A DNA stretch of 64,000 nt from Brienomyrus brachyistius (Eukaryota > Chordata > Actinopteri > Osteoglossiformes > Mormyridae). This document shows, in pieces, positions 38,601-47,989 of the stretch. Location: positions 31,470,482 through 31,534,481 of the forward strand of contig NC_064539.1 of assembly GCF_023856365.1 (NCBI RefSeq). Reading direction: 5' to 3'. A model generated the notes under the pieces. It saw only the letters and a program-made list of their open reading frames with translations, ran no database searches and was not told where the DNA came from. Position 1 is the first letter of the stretch. Each line of letters opens with the position of its first letter. The translations under genes and the position numbers were made by a program.

Positions 38601-38907
38601 CTGACTACCCCGAGCAGAGCCCGCAGCTGGCAGACGACGGGCAGCAGTATGGTGAGCGGGCACGGGGGCTGTACCATGGGGCGAGAGGTGGGGCGATGTG
38701 TGCGTGAGTGCCGCAGACCTGACCCTCACCGCCTGCCTGCCCAAAACCCTCCCCTCCCCCCTCTCCCCAGACGCCAACCCCTTCCTGCAGACGGTCCACA
38801 GGAACATGACCTCCAAGCTCCTTCAGCTGCCGGACAAGCATTCGCTCACGGCGCTGCTCAACACATGGGCCCAGAGCGTGAAGCAGGCCTGTCTCTCCCC
38901 AGCATAG
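25474..38907 (+). CDS. med15: Mediator of RNA polymerase II transcription subunit 15
   Basis: MED15 is a Mediator tail subunit in the nucleus; its KIX domain binds activators such as SREBP and SMAD. Coding exons are 25474-25541, 26899-26986, 27100-27151, 27247-27270, 30528-30689, 31006-31268, 32510-32980, 33097-33231, 35286-35399, 36143-36271, 36699-36826, 37455-37589, 37666-37729, 37821-37887, 37980-38140, 38245-38411, 38553-38651 and 38771-38907. They give about 820 residues (human 788). KIX (residues about 5-75) shows DWRSLAFRQKVVAQIEDAMR and HVFVKAKSRDEYLSLVARL. The middle is Gln-rich with a Gln-Ala run. The C-terminal block carries QLSKYIEPLRRMINKIDKNE, KQQYLCQPLLDAV, HSLYRTF and LLNTWAQSVKQACLS. 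All phases agree except exon 10, where a C9 run shifts frame by one relative to the family reading; with one C fewer the frame runs through. An alternative acceptor at 36182 would also keep frame. Poly(A) signal at 39649. Confidence 0.95.
25542..26898 (+). other. med15 intron 1
   Basis: GC-rich near exon 1, AT-rich later. No internal gene or clear repeat. Confidence 0.6.
28020..28205 (+). mobile_element. tRNA-derived SINE, diverged copy
   Basis: Matches the SINE at 31,530 through CCTCACACCTCTGGGACC, GTTTACATGTTCTCCCTGTG, CAGTCCAAAAATGTGCTGA and GCCTAATTGCCCATAACTG; lacks the 3' part. Confidence 0.7.
29515..29625 (-). mobile_element. SINE 3' end, reverse orientation
   Basis: Reverse complement of the SINE tail at about 31,780-31,885: CCATCCATTTTCCAAACTGC, CCTACTGGGTCGCGG, CCTATCCCGGAAGCAATGG, GGCAGGGAACAACCCAGGAT. 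Confidence 0.75.
31108..31232 (+). repeat. Polyglutamine-coding CAG/CAA tracts in med15 exon 6
   Basis: Interrupted CAG/CAA runs, the longest about 28 consecutive Gln codons (31,147-31,229), in the activation-coupling middle of MED15. Mixed codons should lower slippage compared with pure CAG. Confidence 0.9.
31530..31890 (+). mobile_element. tRNA-derived SINE (full-length type) in med15 intron 6
   Basis: A-box-like GTGGTGCAGTGGTTAGCAC and B-box-like GGTTCGAGTCTC lie at the head. The body is TTTGCATGTTCTCCCCATGT, TCCGGGTACTCCGGTTTCC and GCTAAATTGCCCGTAGGTG. The tail is GGGATAGGCTCCAGACCC and GGATAAGCAGTTTGGAAAAT, ending in GGATGAATGGAT. It is the best-preserved copy in the window and a family reference. 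Confidence 0.85.
32570..32719 (+). repeat. (Gln-Ala)25 coding hexanucleotide repeat in med15 exon 7
   Basis: Twenty-five CAGGCY/CAGGCA units in frame, flanked by Gln runs. GCT and GCC variants are interspersed in blocks, indicating expansion by unequal exchange. The other two frames and the reverse strand are also open, purely because of the repeat. Confidence 0.95.
33232..35285 (+). other. med15 intron 8
   Basis: Unique sequence with a T run near 33,453, a TG-rich stretch at 34,240-34,480 and a C run near 35,190. An antisense open frame of 197 codons (34,256-33,663) has no recognisable domain. Confidence 0.55.
35729..36065. repeat. 40-bp minisatellite in med15 intron 9, about 8 units
   Basis: Unit CCTCAGGTAACAGTGCGGTG then TACTGATTGGCTGGCTGGCC. 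Each unit contains CAG|GTAACA, a splice-donor-like string, 80-400 bp before exon 10. Confidence 0.95.
36860..37445. repeat. G-run minisatellite in med15 intron 11, about 13 units
   Basis: Unit of about 46 bp: GCGGTGCTAATCAGAGCTGT, CCCCGCCTCTGTGGGATG, then a run of 6-17 G. The last unit runs directly into the exon 12 acceptor (CCTCTGTCACGCAG|GG). The regular G runs could form G-quadruplexes in the coding-strand RNA. Confidence 0.95.
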
Positions 38908-39680
38908 CGCCATCCTGCCCCTGAGACCTATGGCCTGCCATCCTGCCCCTGAGACCTATGGCCTGCCATCCTGCCCCTGATACCTATGGCCTGCCACACC
39001 TGTCTGCTGAGAAGTCCACACTCTGTTGGCTGCTTTGTGAGCTGTCTGTGCGTTTTATGAAATGGATAGCGACTGAGTGTGAGAGTGCCCTGTGACCCTC
39101 GAGCAGTAAACGCCGCCCTTAACACTGTCAGCACGTGCTTGTTCCCCAGTATAGTCATCCTGCTCGGTCCTGGTGGGTTTTTTCCGTTTTAATTACAGCG
39201 GAGCTCTTAGTATAGGCTGTTGGCTAAATGGATTGTATTACACTGCATTAAACTGAGTTAGTTTGCTGTGACGCCTTGCCTTCTTGGTCTGCAAAGCTTA
39301 TTTTAATGTGAAGTGGGACCCTGACTTGTCAGAGTCCTGCGCACAGCATTTAGCTTGTTAGCCTTTCTTAGCATTCTGTCAGTGCCGAGCTCCTTAAGGA
39401 TCACGCCCGTATTCGTTGTCGTCATGCTTTGGGGTCGGCGGCTTGGGGCACTGTTTGTCCTCTTCAGCACACCGTCCTCTGGAGTCAGCCCCTCTGCAGG
39501 GTCCCGGGGGCTCGGCTCCAGTTGCAGGCAGAGTGGAAAGGGAGGGACTTGGCCAGGCGTGAGAGAAGCGCGGTTTCAGAGCGGGAAATTTCGGCCGGGT
39601 TAATCACAGATGGCTTCATTCATCCAGTACTGATTTTGTTTTTGTGTAAATAAAGTGAGAAAATTACAAATTGAGGGGCT
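38908..39680 (+). other. med15 3' UTR
   Basis: Starts with three near-identical 28-bp units (CCTGCCATCCTGCCCCTGAG ACCTATGG, about 38,915-38,995). AATAAA lies at 39,649-39,654, followed by an AT-rich stretch. Confidence 0.6.
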
Positions 39681-40810
39681 TCTCATTTTAAATATCAAAC
39701 CTACATTTTTATTATTACCTGAACTTACACAGCTTGTCATTTTCACCTGTTTTAATGATTCACGCAGTGACTCTGAAGGCTAGTTAAGCTCATGTAGTCA
39801 GTCGTCCTGGTCAGTGATTTCTGTTCTGCCACATCACATCAGATCAAAGCTGATGTTTAGACACCCCAGATGGGTGTTTGTTCCTATTCAGTGCTGCCCT
39901 TACCTCTCTCTACACAAATCCCAGTGTGTCTGAATTCAGCTTTACGGGTCAAAGGTCATGTACCATGCTGGTTCCAATTGGACGGTGTCGAGTTTGCTTC
40001 TGTACAGACATACCCCACGATGGGATGCTGACACAGCAGACCATGCCTCAGAGACCCCATACGTGACATTTAGCAGACGCTTTTATCCAGAGCGACATGC
40101 GAGTGAGGAAAGCCTGGTCTGAGCACATGCCGGTGGGGTTAACGGTCTTGTTGAAGAGCCGAACAGTGGTGTGATGGGTCTGCTTCGCGTGGGATCCAAC
40201 CCCATGACCTTCAGGACACAAGCAGACATCCATATGCCACTGGCATGATTAAGGTGATGCAGGAAGACTTGCATTCTAAGTGGCTCAGGTCTGCTTGAGC
40301 TTATGGGAAATTTCACTGCATCAGCTCTGATGACAAAACCACGGTGAAACTCATTTCAAGTTTTGGACAAGCCAATGAAATACTGGGAGAAGATGGTCTG
40401 GTCAGATGAGACCAAAATTGAACTCTTTTTATAGGCCATCAATTAGGACTAAACCAGGTGCTATTAATTTGTAGTGAAGAGGCATGATTGCTTTCTAAAT
40501 ACTGACAGATTTCCGCTGGTTTCTTGGTCTTTTTCTTCATGTGCTCAATATTTATTCCCCGTGTCATTTCACTATTACACATAATTTATGGACTTGTGTA
40601 TTTTGATTTCTTTGTATGTGTGGACATCAGGTGTAAATTTCATGTCAATAGCCCCATTAGAAATATATCTAAGAAAAATTATTTATTTTCCCTGCTGTAA
40701 CATGCAGAATATCACATGAACAAAGTTTCATGTTTTATAAAGAAGGGTTCATCAGTTTGCACTTCAACCAATTTATTTAAAACGGATCATACCATTCAGC
40801 CAGAGACTCT
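39681..40810. other. Intergenic between med15 and smpd4 (convergent 3' ends)
   Basis: Holds a SINE-like element at about 40,055-40,250. The two genes end tail to tail with about 1.1 kb between their poly(A) signals. Confidence 0.5.
40055..40250 (+). mobile_element. SINE/MITE-type dispersed repeat
   Basis: Contains GACATTTAGCAGACGCTTTT followed by ATCCAGAGCGACATG, then GGGTTAACGGTCTTGTTGAAG and GGATCCAACCCCATGACCTT, the order of a very common fish short repeat. Confidence 0.65.
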
Positions 40811-40876
40811 GGGATTTATTTACAGAGTAAAGGAAACGCTAAAAGCAAACAATGGCCGTGCGGCAGCAGCCGCGCC

Positions 40877-43800
40877 TCAGTGCTGCTTCAGCTTGTCACT
40901 GAACAAGCTCATGAAGAGTCCATAGACTGCACTGGCCACCAGGATGAGCCCCGTGCTGGACAGCAGGCCGAAGGAGAACAGCGCCCCCAGCAGGTAGAGC
41001 AGGGCGATACTCAGCAGGGCGCGGTAACTGGCCAGCGTCCGCAGGCTGAGGCGCGGCCGTCGAGAGATGGCGGCCGCTCGGGCCGTCGCCGGGCTGTTAC
41101 GGCGTCTCTCAGCGGCGGTGGCCGGGCAGCTCAAGTAGAACCTCCCCAAGCGACCCAGAAGGTCAGTCCGGGAGCACAGGGCTTCCATCTGGACGGCGTA
41201 CTGCCAAAAGGAGCCCGGGTCAGACACGCCGGCTGAGGACGGCCCCCCCCACCACACCGGCTGAGGACGGCCCCCCCCACCACACCGGCTGAGGACGCCC
41301 CCCCCCAATAGATGCTCACCCGCTCATTGAGGAAGGTGGCGAGCCGGTATAGCAGGCGCACCAGCAGGGCGTTCTCGTAGCTCCGGATGGGCTGCAGCTC
41401 GGGGTCGCCTTGGTACTGGATGTCAAAGCGCCGCAGTCCATTGATGATCTGCATCATTTCATTCAGACACAGCATCAGTATCAGCGGCCGCCCTACCCGC
41501 GCGCAGCCGAGGTCAGTCAGTATCAGCGGCCGCCCTACCTGCATGCGGCCGAGGTCAGTCAGTATCAGCCCGTTCTCCCCCCGAATGCAGTCGGGTAGCT
41601 GCCTGGAGCCGAGGTCATCCGGGACCTGGGCCAGGTTTGCCAGCAGCTGAGTCACCTGTGCGGTATTCAGCTGGAAGGAAAGAGGACGAAAGCCAGTGAA
41701 GCATGTCTGATGGGTGCCCCATGGAGGGAGTCACCCCCCACCTACCCGGAATATCTGACACAGGTAGTCCAGGGCCCGGTCCAGGAACTCGTGGGTCTTG
41801 CGGACACACTCGCCCGCATCGTCTGCCTCGCCCGCTGTGTACGTGCTGTTCAGGTCCGATGAGCCTATGCTGAACCAAGACAGGAGGGACTGACTCGCGG
41901 CGGCTTCGGCGGAGTGGTCCGAAATGCGCTTGGCGGTCTGACGGGCCTGGGCAATGATCTGGACCAGTTTCAGCACCTGGGAGGGGGTTTAAACAGCATG
42001 CAAATATAAATCAGTTTTTTGTCAGGTGCTGGCGGTTAAGGGCTCACAGCGTAGATTTAGTCGTCATGCCCCCCCCCAAGGGTTAAGGGCTCACAGCGTA
42101 GATTTAGTCGTCATGCCCCCCCCCAAGGGTTAAGGGCTCACAGCGTAGATTTAGTCGTCATGCCCCCCCCCAAGGGTTAAGGGCTCACAGCGTAGATTTA
42201 GTCGTCATGCCCCCCCCCCCAAGGGTTAAGGGCTCACAGACATGTGCCTGTTTTGCTGAGGCTGGGGCTCAGACCAATGATCTGATCATGGGTTTCGCTC
42301 GCCGAGCCACTCACCCCCCCCCCCCCCAAAACTGAAGGTAAATCCGCACTCAAGCTTCACATAACAAGGCTGAACCTGCACAAGGAATGACTGGCAGGAA
42401 TGAGCGCCACCCCCTCCCCCCAACCCGCCCAAAAGTGCCCCCTACCCCACCGACCCCACGACCGGCTTACCGTGCTCCGCAACTCGCTGCCGAACATCTG
42501 CTTGTACTGACAGTCCTGCCCCTCCAAGCTGTAGACGTGGCTCTTGACCTTGAAGATGGCGTCGGCCTCGGGAGGCTGCCGGGCCGACAGGAAGCTGCCC
42601 CCGTGGGAGGGCGTGAGGAAGACACGGGGCTGCCTCTGGTGGAGGACATGGTCCGGTTCCAGGAACAGCTGCTCCCCTGCATCATTTACAACATCACCTC
42701 AGTTACCCTCAAACACAGCGATTTACAGAATTTAATTTTTTAAATAAAAAGATCAGTCACAGCTGAAGAAAGTGGATCTATGCTGAGGACAGACATGAAC
42801 CCTGACATGAGCTCCTGATCATTCCTCACCCTTCTGGATCATTTCCGGCAGGTTGGGCTGAGCGAAGACCTTGCCTACTCTGAAGACCATGAGTGCATTC
42901 TTGGTGTTGACCAGGTCTGTGCGCACGGCGCGGTTGAGGAAACCCTGGAACAGCCTCGTGTACATCAGAAGATTCTCCTGGACAAAGGATGCCCTGGGGG
43001 GGGGACAACAATAGCTTGTACTGAGCCCTCCAGGAAGCGATGCTACTGTGCTCTTGAGCAAGGTGCTTATTCTTAATTGCTATTGGGCAAAACATCCACC
43101 AAATGGTAATGTTGATCATAAATAAGAGCATGACAGTACCACTTCTCTGGAACACTTCGGCTGTGGCTGTCCCCTGGGGGGCTGCTCTTCTCGCTGGTGT
43201 ATCTCCAGGGCTGGATGTAGCTCAGCCAGGTCTCCAGCACCTATCGCCACAGAGCCAAAGGAAAACACAAAGCACAAGGAATAACACACACATCAATTTC
43301 ATAGTCAGGCCCCAGGGTCGACAGGGAAGGGCGCCTTCACCCACGGTCTGCTTCGAGGGCATGAAGGGGACACGTCGGGTCACGTACGGCTCTGAAGGAC
43401 ACATCTAGGGGCCAGTGGCCGAAGCAGTGCTGCAGAAAGATGTAGAGCTTCTGCTGGACGAACCGCGAGACAACCACCCTGCGGGGCAGGATGGGGATGG
43501 AACAGGTTAGACTGTGGCTCAGAGGGGAGTGGGGGAGCACACGTGGTACCACAGTCCTCCTCTGACCTTTTGAACTCCTCCAGGGGACTGGCGTGCGAGT
43601 GGGCTGAAGGTGAAGGGGGGCCCTGCTCCGGCTTCAGGCTGTTGGAGAAGGCATGCAGGTGCTTGACCAGGAGTCGCACCACCAGGATGTGCTCCTCTGT
43701 GGGACTGAAAGGCTCCTAGACCCGCCCCCCAACACACAGGGCGAATCAGAGAGTGGCAGGCAATCACAGACCCCGCCCCCCAGCCGCCAAATCACACAGA

Positions 43801-46800
43801 GCACGTCAAAATCCCCAGCTCCTGAAGGATGGCATCCCCACCCTGAGCCCTTGGAAGCCGTAACTCCCCACAAGCTTCTCTCCTGATGTGCGGCGAGTCC
43901 CACACCGGGACAAAAACTAGGTAACAGATTTGGTCACAGGCAGCAGTTACAATGGGAACCATATCAAGCATCTATCAGCAACGACCCTCTAAACTGTCCA
44001 TCTCTGGCCCTCGAAATGAGGGCAGCGAAGACGCGGCTTCTGGTCATTTGGCAGAGCACCTTAGTGTTTACTTTTGGACAAAAACGCAGAATAGAATGGC
44101 CGACACATACAGCAGAGAAAAAGTAAAACATTTAACGGTGAGTGTAGGCAGCCATGCTACAAAGAAACACTCACAAAACGCACAGAGTCGGGCCACCTGC
44201 CTGCGGCCCCTAGTCCCTCGATGAGTTACAGGCTAACATGCACATCTAGTGAACACAATGAAAAGGAAGAAGGTACTTGGTAGGTGTGCAGGGTCCCGTA
44301 GCCGGTGGAGGTGAGGGGGGCGCTGGCCACACCGGACATACTGAGGCGATACTGGAGCAGAGCCAGCTGAGAGACCCGTCACGCCCGGTGGGTGGGGTGG
44401 GGGGGGGACAAGAGCAACGGGACACAGTGAGAGGAGGACAAGGGAGGGAGGGAGGAGGCAGACAGACAGAGAAGACAGGGGAGAGAGGAAGGTGAGCATG
44501 GAGGAAGTACAGTGCAACATGGAGGGAGAGGAAGAGAAACTAAACAAGGAGGGATGATGTCACTCTGGCTGGGGGCCTGGAGTCTCACTACGTACAGCCC
44601 GGGAGACAACCGGGAATCGGGAATGCTCCTCCCACAATCAGAGCAGGAAGATTTAAGCAGAAGAGATATAGATCAAAATAATGCATAAACTACATATAAA
44701 AAGATGCACTGCAGGTATGACTATATTTTACAGAAACAAATGTCTGTTTTGCATTTTTCACAGTTCACTACAAAAATATCTCAGGAATGATGTTGTGGTC
44801 ATAATTAATTGCCGTGGGTTTAAAGCTGGAGCATGGAATTACTGGGAGAGGACAGAAAATTAGGCAGAACCAGAGGTGCTAAGACAACAGGCAGCTAGAT
44901 TTTCAGAGCCAGCCAGTGACACAGATAGCATGTGGCGCCGTGGACAGGGAGGGACATCCGGGAAGGACGCATGCCATGGACAGGACGATGGACAGAGAGT
45001 GAGTGATGCCAAGGAAACAGCGTGCCTACTACCAGCAGCCCATGCCAGACCGGTGACCTCAGTCTGCCATTCGTCTGGCCGCAGTGGCTGCCCGAGCCGT
45101 TTAGAAACTCCCCAAGAGAAGGTGCCCTGTGCTCTGCCCGACTGCCCTGACTGCTCTGTCCAGGATGGAGAGGGGAGGGCTGAAAGCAGACGGCTGCGCA
45201 GACAGCCACCCCCAAGACACAGAGCGCACAGCAGCCCCAGGCGGACACAGATGTCTGCGCACACGCGTCCCTGAACAAACACACGGAAAACAGCCCAGGA
45301 TTCAGACAAGAGGTGCGTGTGGCCGCACTTATGGATGGAAGGCAAAGTGTTATTGGTTTTTCGCAGGAACTGGAAGGAAGTCACAATGCAAAAAATTTAC
45401 ATGGCGCAGCCAGAATGTGGGGGGTGGGTGGGCGGGGGGGACAGGCAACTTCCTGGAAACCATCCCGGGAAAGTAGGGTGTGCTTAGCACTGGTGGGGCC
45501 AGGCTGGGGCCTTACCTTCACCTGGGGGGACTGCAGCTTCTGGTACATGTCCAGAGAGTAGTGGTGCAGCCAGAGCTCCACAAAGACCTGGGCAGGAGAC
45601 ACCGGACACGGGGGTGTTCACCACGGCATGAGCGAGGCAGCAGCGCAATCCAGGCCTCACTTCAGTCCAGAGCTTAATTAATAACCTCGGGTTCCAGCTC
45701 ATGCCCCCCACACATCCTGACCTGCAGCAGAGTCTCGGACCTCCAGATCTCCTGGGCGGCAGGGTCTGCGTTCACTGAGGGCTGATGGGAAATGTGCCTC
45801 TTCAGTAAACCGCTGCTCTGAGAGGCGTAACCCGCCAGTGGCATGCTGGGAGATCTGGGCAAAGAGAAGGACGGCTCTCTAACGTGGAAATGAAGAGGCA
45901 CACATGGAGACGCCACCAGGAATGGGGGTAGCCGTACCTGGGGGTCGGAGGCGACACAGAGCCCCTGGCATCTGAGAATGGAGATGGGGGCACGCTGCCT
46001 TCTGTGGGCAGGAAGTACTTCAGATAGGTGTCCACAAGCACAAAGTAGGCGCTGTCTGAGGCCGTCCCATTCTGTCCCTGAGGAAAGCTCTGTGGAAGAT
46101 GGAGCAGCATGTTAGCACATGCTAGCAGAGCTTTTAAGATCTGCAGGCAAGGGAACGGCGCGTTAGCACAGCCACCGTGAAGCCAGCCTAAATAGTGAGA
46201 CGGTTACCCACCCTGGGTGCGATCAGGCAGTAGGCGAAGTTAAACATGTAGTATTCGAAGGGATCTGAAGAGCAGCTAAGGGACCCAACACACTCAAGCA
46301 AAAAGACCCACCCCCTCCCCCAAACATCCACCAACCCGGTGCTGCCTCTGGTGGAGGACATGGTCTGGATCCAGGAACAGCTGCTCCCCTGCACCATTTA
46401 CCATGTTACCTTAGTTACCCTCAGACACAGTGATTTACAATGTTTTTTTTTTTTTTTTTTTTTTTTAAAAGATCAGAAGTCACCCCTGGAAAAAGTGGGC
46501 CTATGTTTGGGAAGGCAGACATAAACCCTGACACTTCTATACAGCTCCTGATAATGAGCTTTGGCCATTCTGAAGGACGCCCCCAACCCCTCAACACCTA
46601 CCTACCCACCCTGACACCCAAAGGATACTGAGGGATAGTGTGAGAGTGAGCAGGCCAGACAGGGGGAACTGCAGCTTGTTGTGGAAGAGGGGGCAGTCAG
46701 GCAGGACACCCTGATGGATGGAGCTCTTTACCGGCCCCTGCAGGGAGAGAGAGGTAGTGCTGATGCTACAGCGTTGGTGACCGTTTGGTGATTTGGAAGG

Positions 46801-47541
46801 CTGACCTGGAATGGGGGTGGGGGGGTTTAGTCAGACTCACCGGGAGGTAGGACACGGGAACCTCATACTTGTACTCCTCTGCTTGGAGTTTGTACACCAG
46901 CTTCATCATGGGACCACTGGAAAAGGAGCGGAGCTCAGTGGGTAAATTGGGGAGGGGGGCAGTGGCTCCTTCAAGGCTCCATCAAAACGGCACCTATGAT
47001 CATCTCCTAACACACGAGTGTGTGGTACACGGACGTGAGGCAGCCCACCTGGGGTCTAGAAACTCCATGACAACACTGTATTCGTTGGTTCTAGGCTGCA
47101 GCAAGCGCAGGTTCCAGCCCACGATGACCCCATCCAAGCTGCCAAACACACTTTCGACCAGCCAGGGAAACACAGGCTGGAGGTCCTGTACACAGTGACA
47201 GCTCAGTAAATCCCACTCTCTCTGATAACAGCCAGTTACCCTAGAAGGCACCGACCCTACAGCAATAACACCCCAGGCATCACCAGCCCTGCCAGTTATA
47301 ATCTACCTTGGCCGGGTAGTCATCGATCACCTTCACCAGCTCCTGGCATCGCTGCAGGAACGGCTTCGTCGTCCAGTCCGCTTTGAGACTGGTCTGAAGG
47401 GACGAGAGGAGACAGGCGTTAAAGCAGCGGAGGAGCGAAACAGAATAGTAAGAGCTTCATAAGAGGGAGCACAGCGGCGACTCCGGACGGGGAGTAACTG
47501 ACCAGGAGGAAGCTGGGCGGCTGCGTAACGGGGACAGCCAT
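40877..47541 (-). CDS. smpd4: Sphingomyelin phosphodiesterase 4 (neutral sphingomyelinase 3)
   Basis: SMPD4 is a membrane-anchored protein of the ER and nuclear envelope reported to cleave sphingomyelin to ceramide and needed for nuclear-envelope/pore organisation. Coding exons in order: 47541-47503, 47393-47307, 47185-47049, 46916-46841, 46737-46629, 46264-46212, 46089-45938, 45854-45722, 45587-45516, 43715-43567, 43478-43388, 43240-43140, 42993-42830, 42676-42471, 41976-41746, 41670-41539, 41448-41320 and 41200-40877. All phases agree, giving about 794 residues. Family blocks include [29 protein letters not shown] [53 protein letters not shown] and [14 protein letters not shown]. The C-terminus has a long hydrophobic hairpin ([19 protein letters not shown]...), the membrane anchor. 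Untranslated exon 1 ends at 47813 (donor GTAAGTAT). Poly(A) signals at 40,815 and 40,772 (minus). Confidence 0.95.
41476..41580. repeat. 42-bp tandem repeat across smpd4 exon 16/intron 16 boundary
   Basis: On the minus strand CTGATACTGACTGACCTCGG ... GGTAGGGCGGCCG occurs about 2.5 times with period 42 bp. The first copy is the end of the coding exon (41670-41539) with its GTAGGG donor; the others fill most of the 90-nt intron. Confidence 0.9.
42035..42235. repeat. 47-bp minisatellite in smpd4 intron, about 4 units
   Basis: Unit GGTTAAGGGCTCACAGCGTA, GATTTAGTCGTCATG, then a C8-C10 run and AAG. Nearly identical units. Confidence 0.93.
43716..45515 (-). other. smpd4 intron 9 (largest)
   Basis: No exon recognised. 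GA/G-rich stretch at about 44,395-44,540; otherwise unique sequence. Confidence 0.55.
46335..46580 (-). pseudogene. Duplicated smpd4 exon 14 fragment (pseudo-exon) within smpd4 intron 6
   Basis: On the minus strand 46,397-46,338 reads [16 protein letters not shown] after an intact acceptor (GGTGCAG|GGGAGCAG), almost the start of the coding exon at 42676-42471. The flanking intron (about 46,400-46,580) also matches the intron at about 42,680-42,830, including TGACATGAGCTCCTGAT-type sequence, with an added T run. It is a segmental copy of exon plus preceding intron; no matching donor was found, so it is probably skipped. Confidence 0.8.
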
Positions 47542-47812
47542 GGGGGCGCAATTCCGGACCAACTGGACAGCTGCGGCAGAGACAGCATCATGTCGTGCGT
47601 TACTAACGGCAAAGAGGCCCGGGCAAAGTGAACGGCATGGCAGAGCACTCCAGGCTGCTGTGACCCAGCCTGCGGGCTCGCTCACGTACAGACAGAGACT
47701 TTAGACAGACAAAACCCAAGTTCTTGAGCTCTCTAAGCGCGCGGCCAGCCGATCCGCGTTAAGTTTCACTCCAAGTGAACGAACACAAGGCGGGAAGCAG
47801 CCCGATACTTAC

Positions 47813-47985
47813 GTGTCCAGCTCCTCACTTTTAGGCGCCCCAACAGACTCGCGTCCACACTCGTCCTGTAAAATGTTCTTTTTCCTCCTTTTCACAGCCG
47901 ATCAGTTCCAATCTACCGCGTTTCCGAGGCAGTTGCTCGGCGCCCCTCAGTGACGTCACCCTACAAAACAGACGCATGCGCAACG
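47813..47985 (-). promoter_or_regulatory. smpd4 non-coding exon 1 and promoter with CRE and NRF1-like sites
   Basis: A GTAAGTAT donor at 47,812 ends an untranslated exon. Just upstream are a perfect CRE palindrome TGACGTCA (47,951-47,958) and an NRF1-like GCATGCGCA (47,974-47,982) in CG-rich sequence, as usual for housekeeping promoters. Confidence 0.6.
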
Positions 47986-47989
47986 GAAA

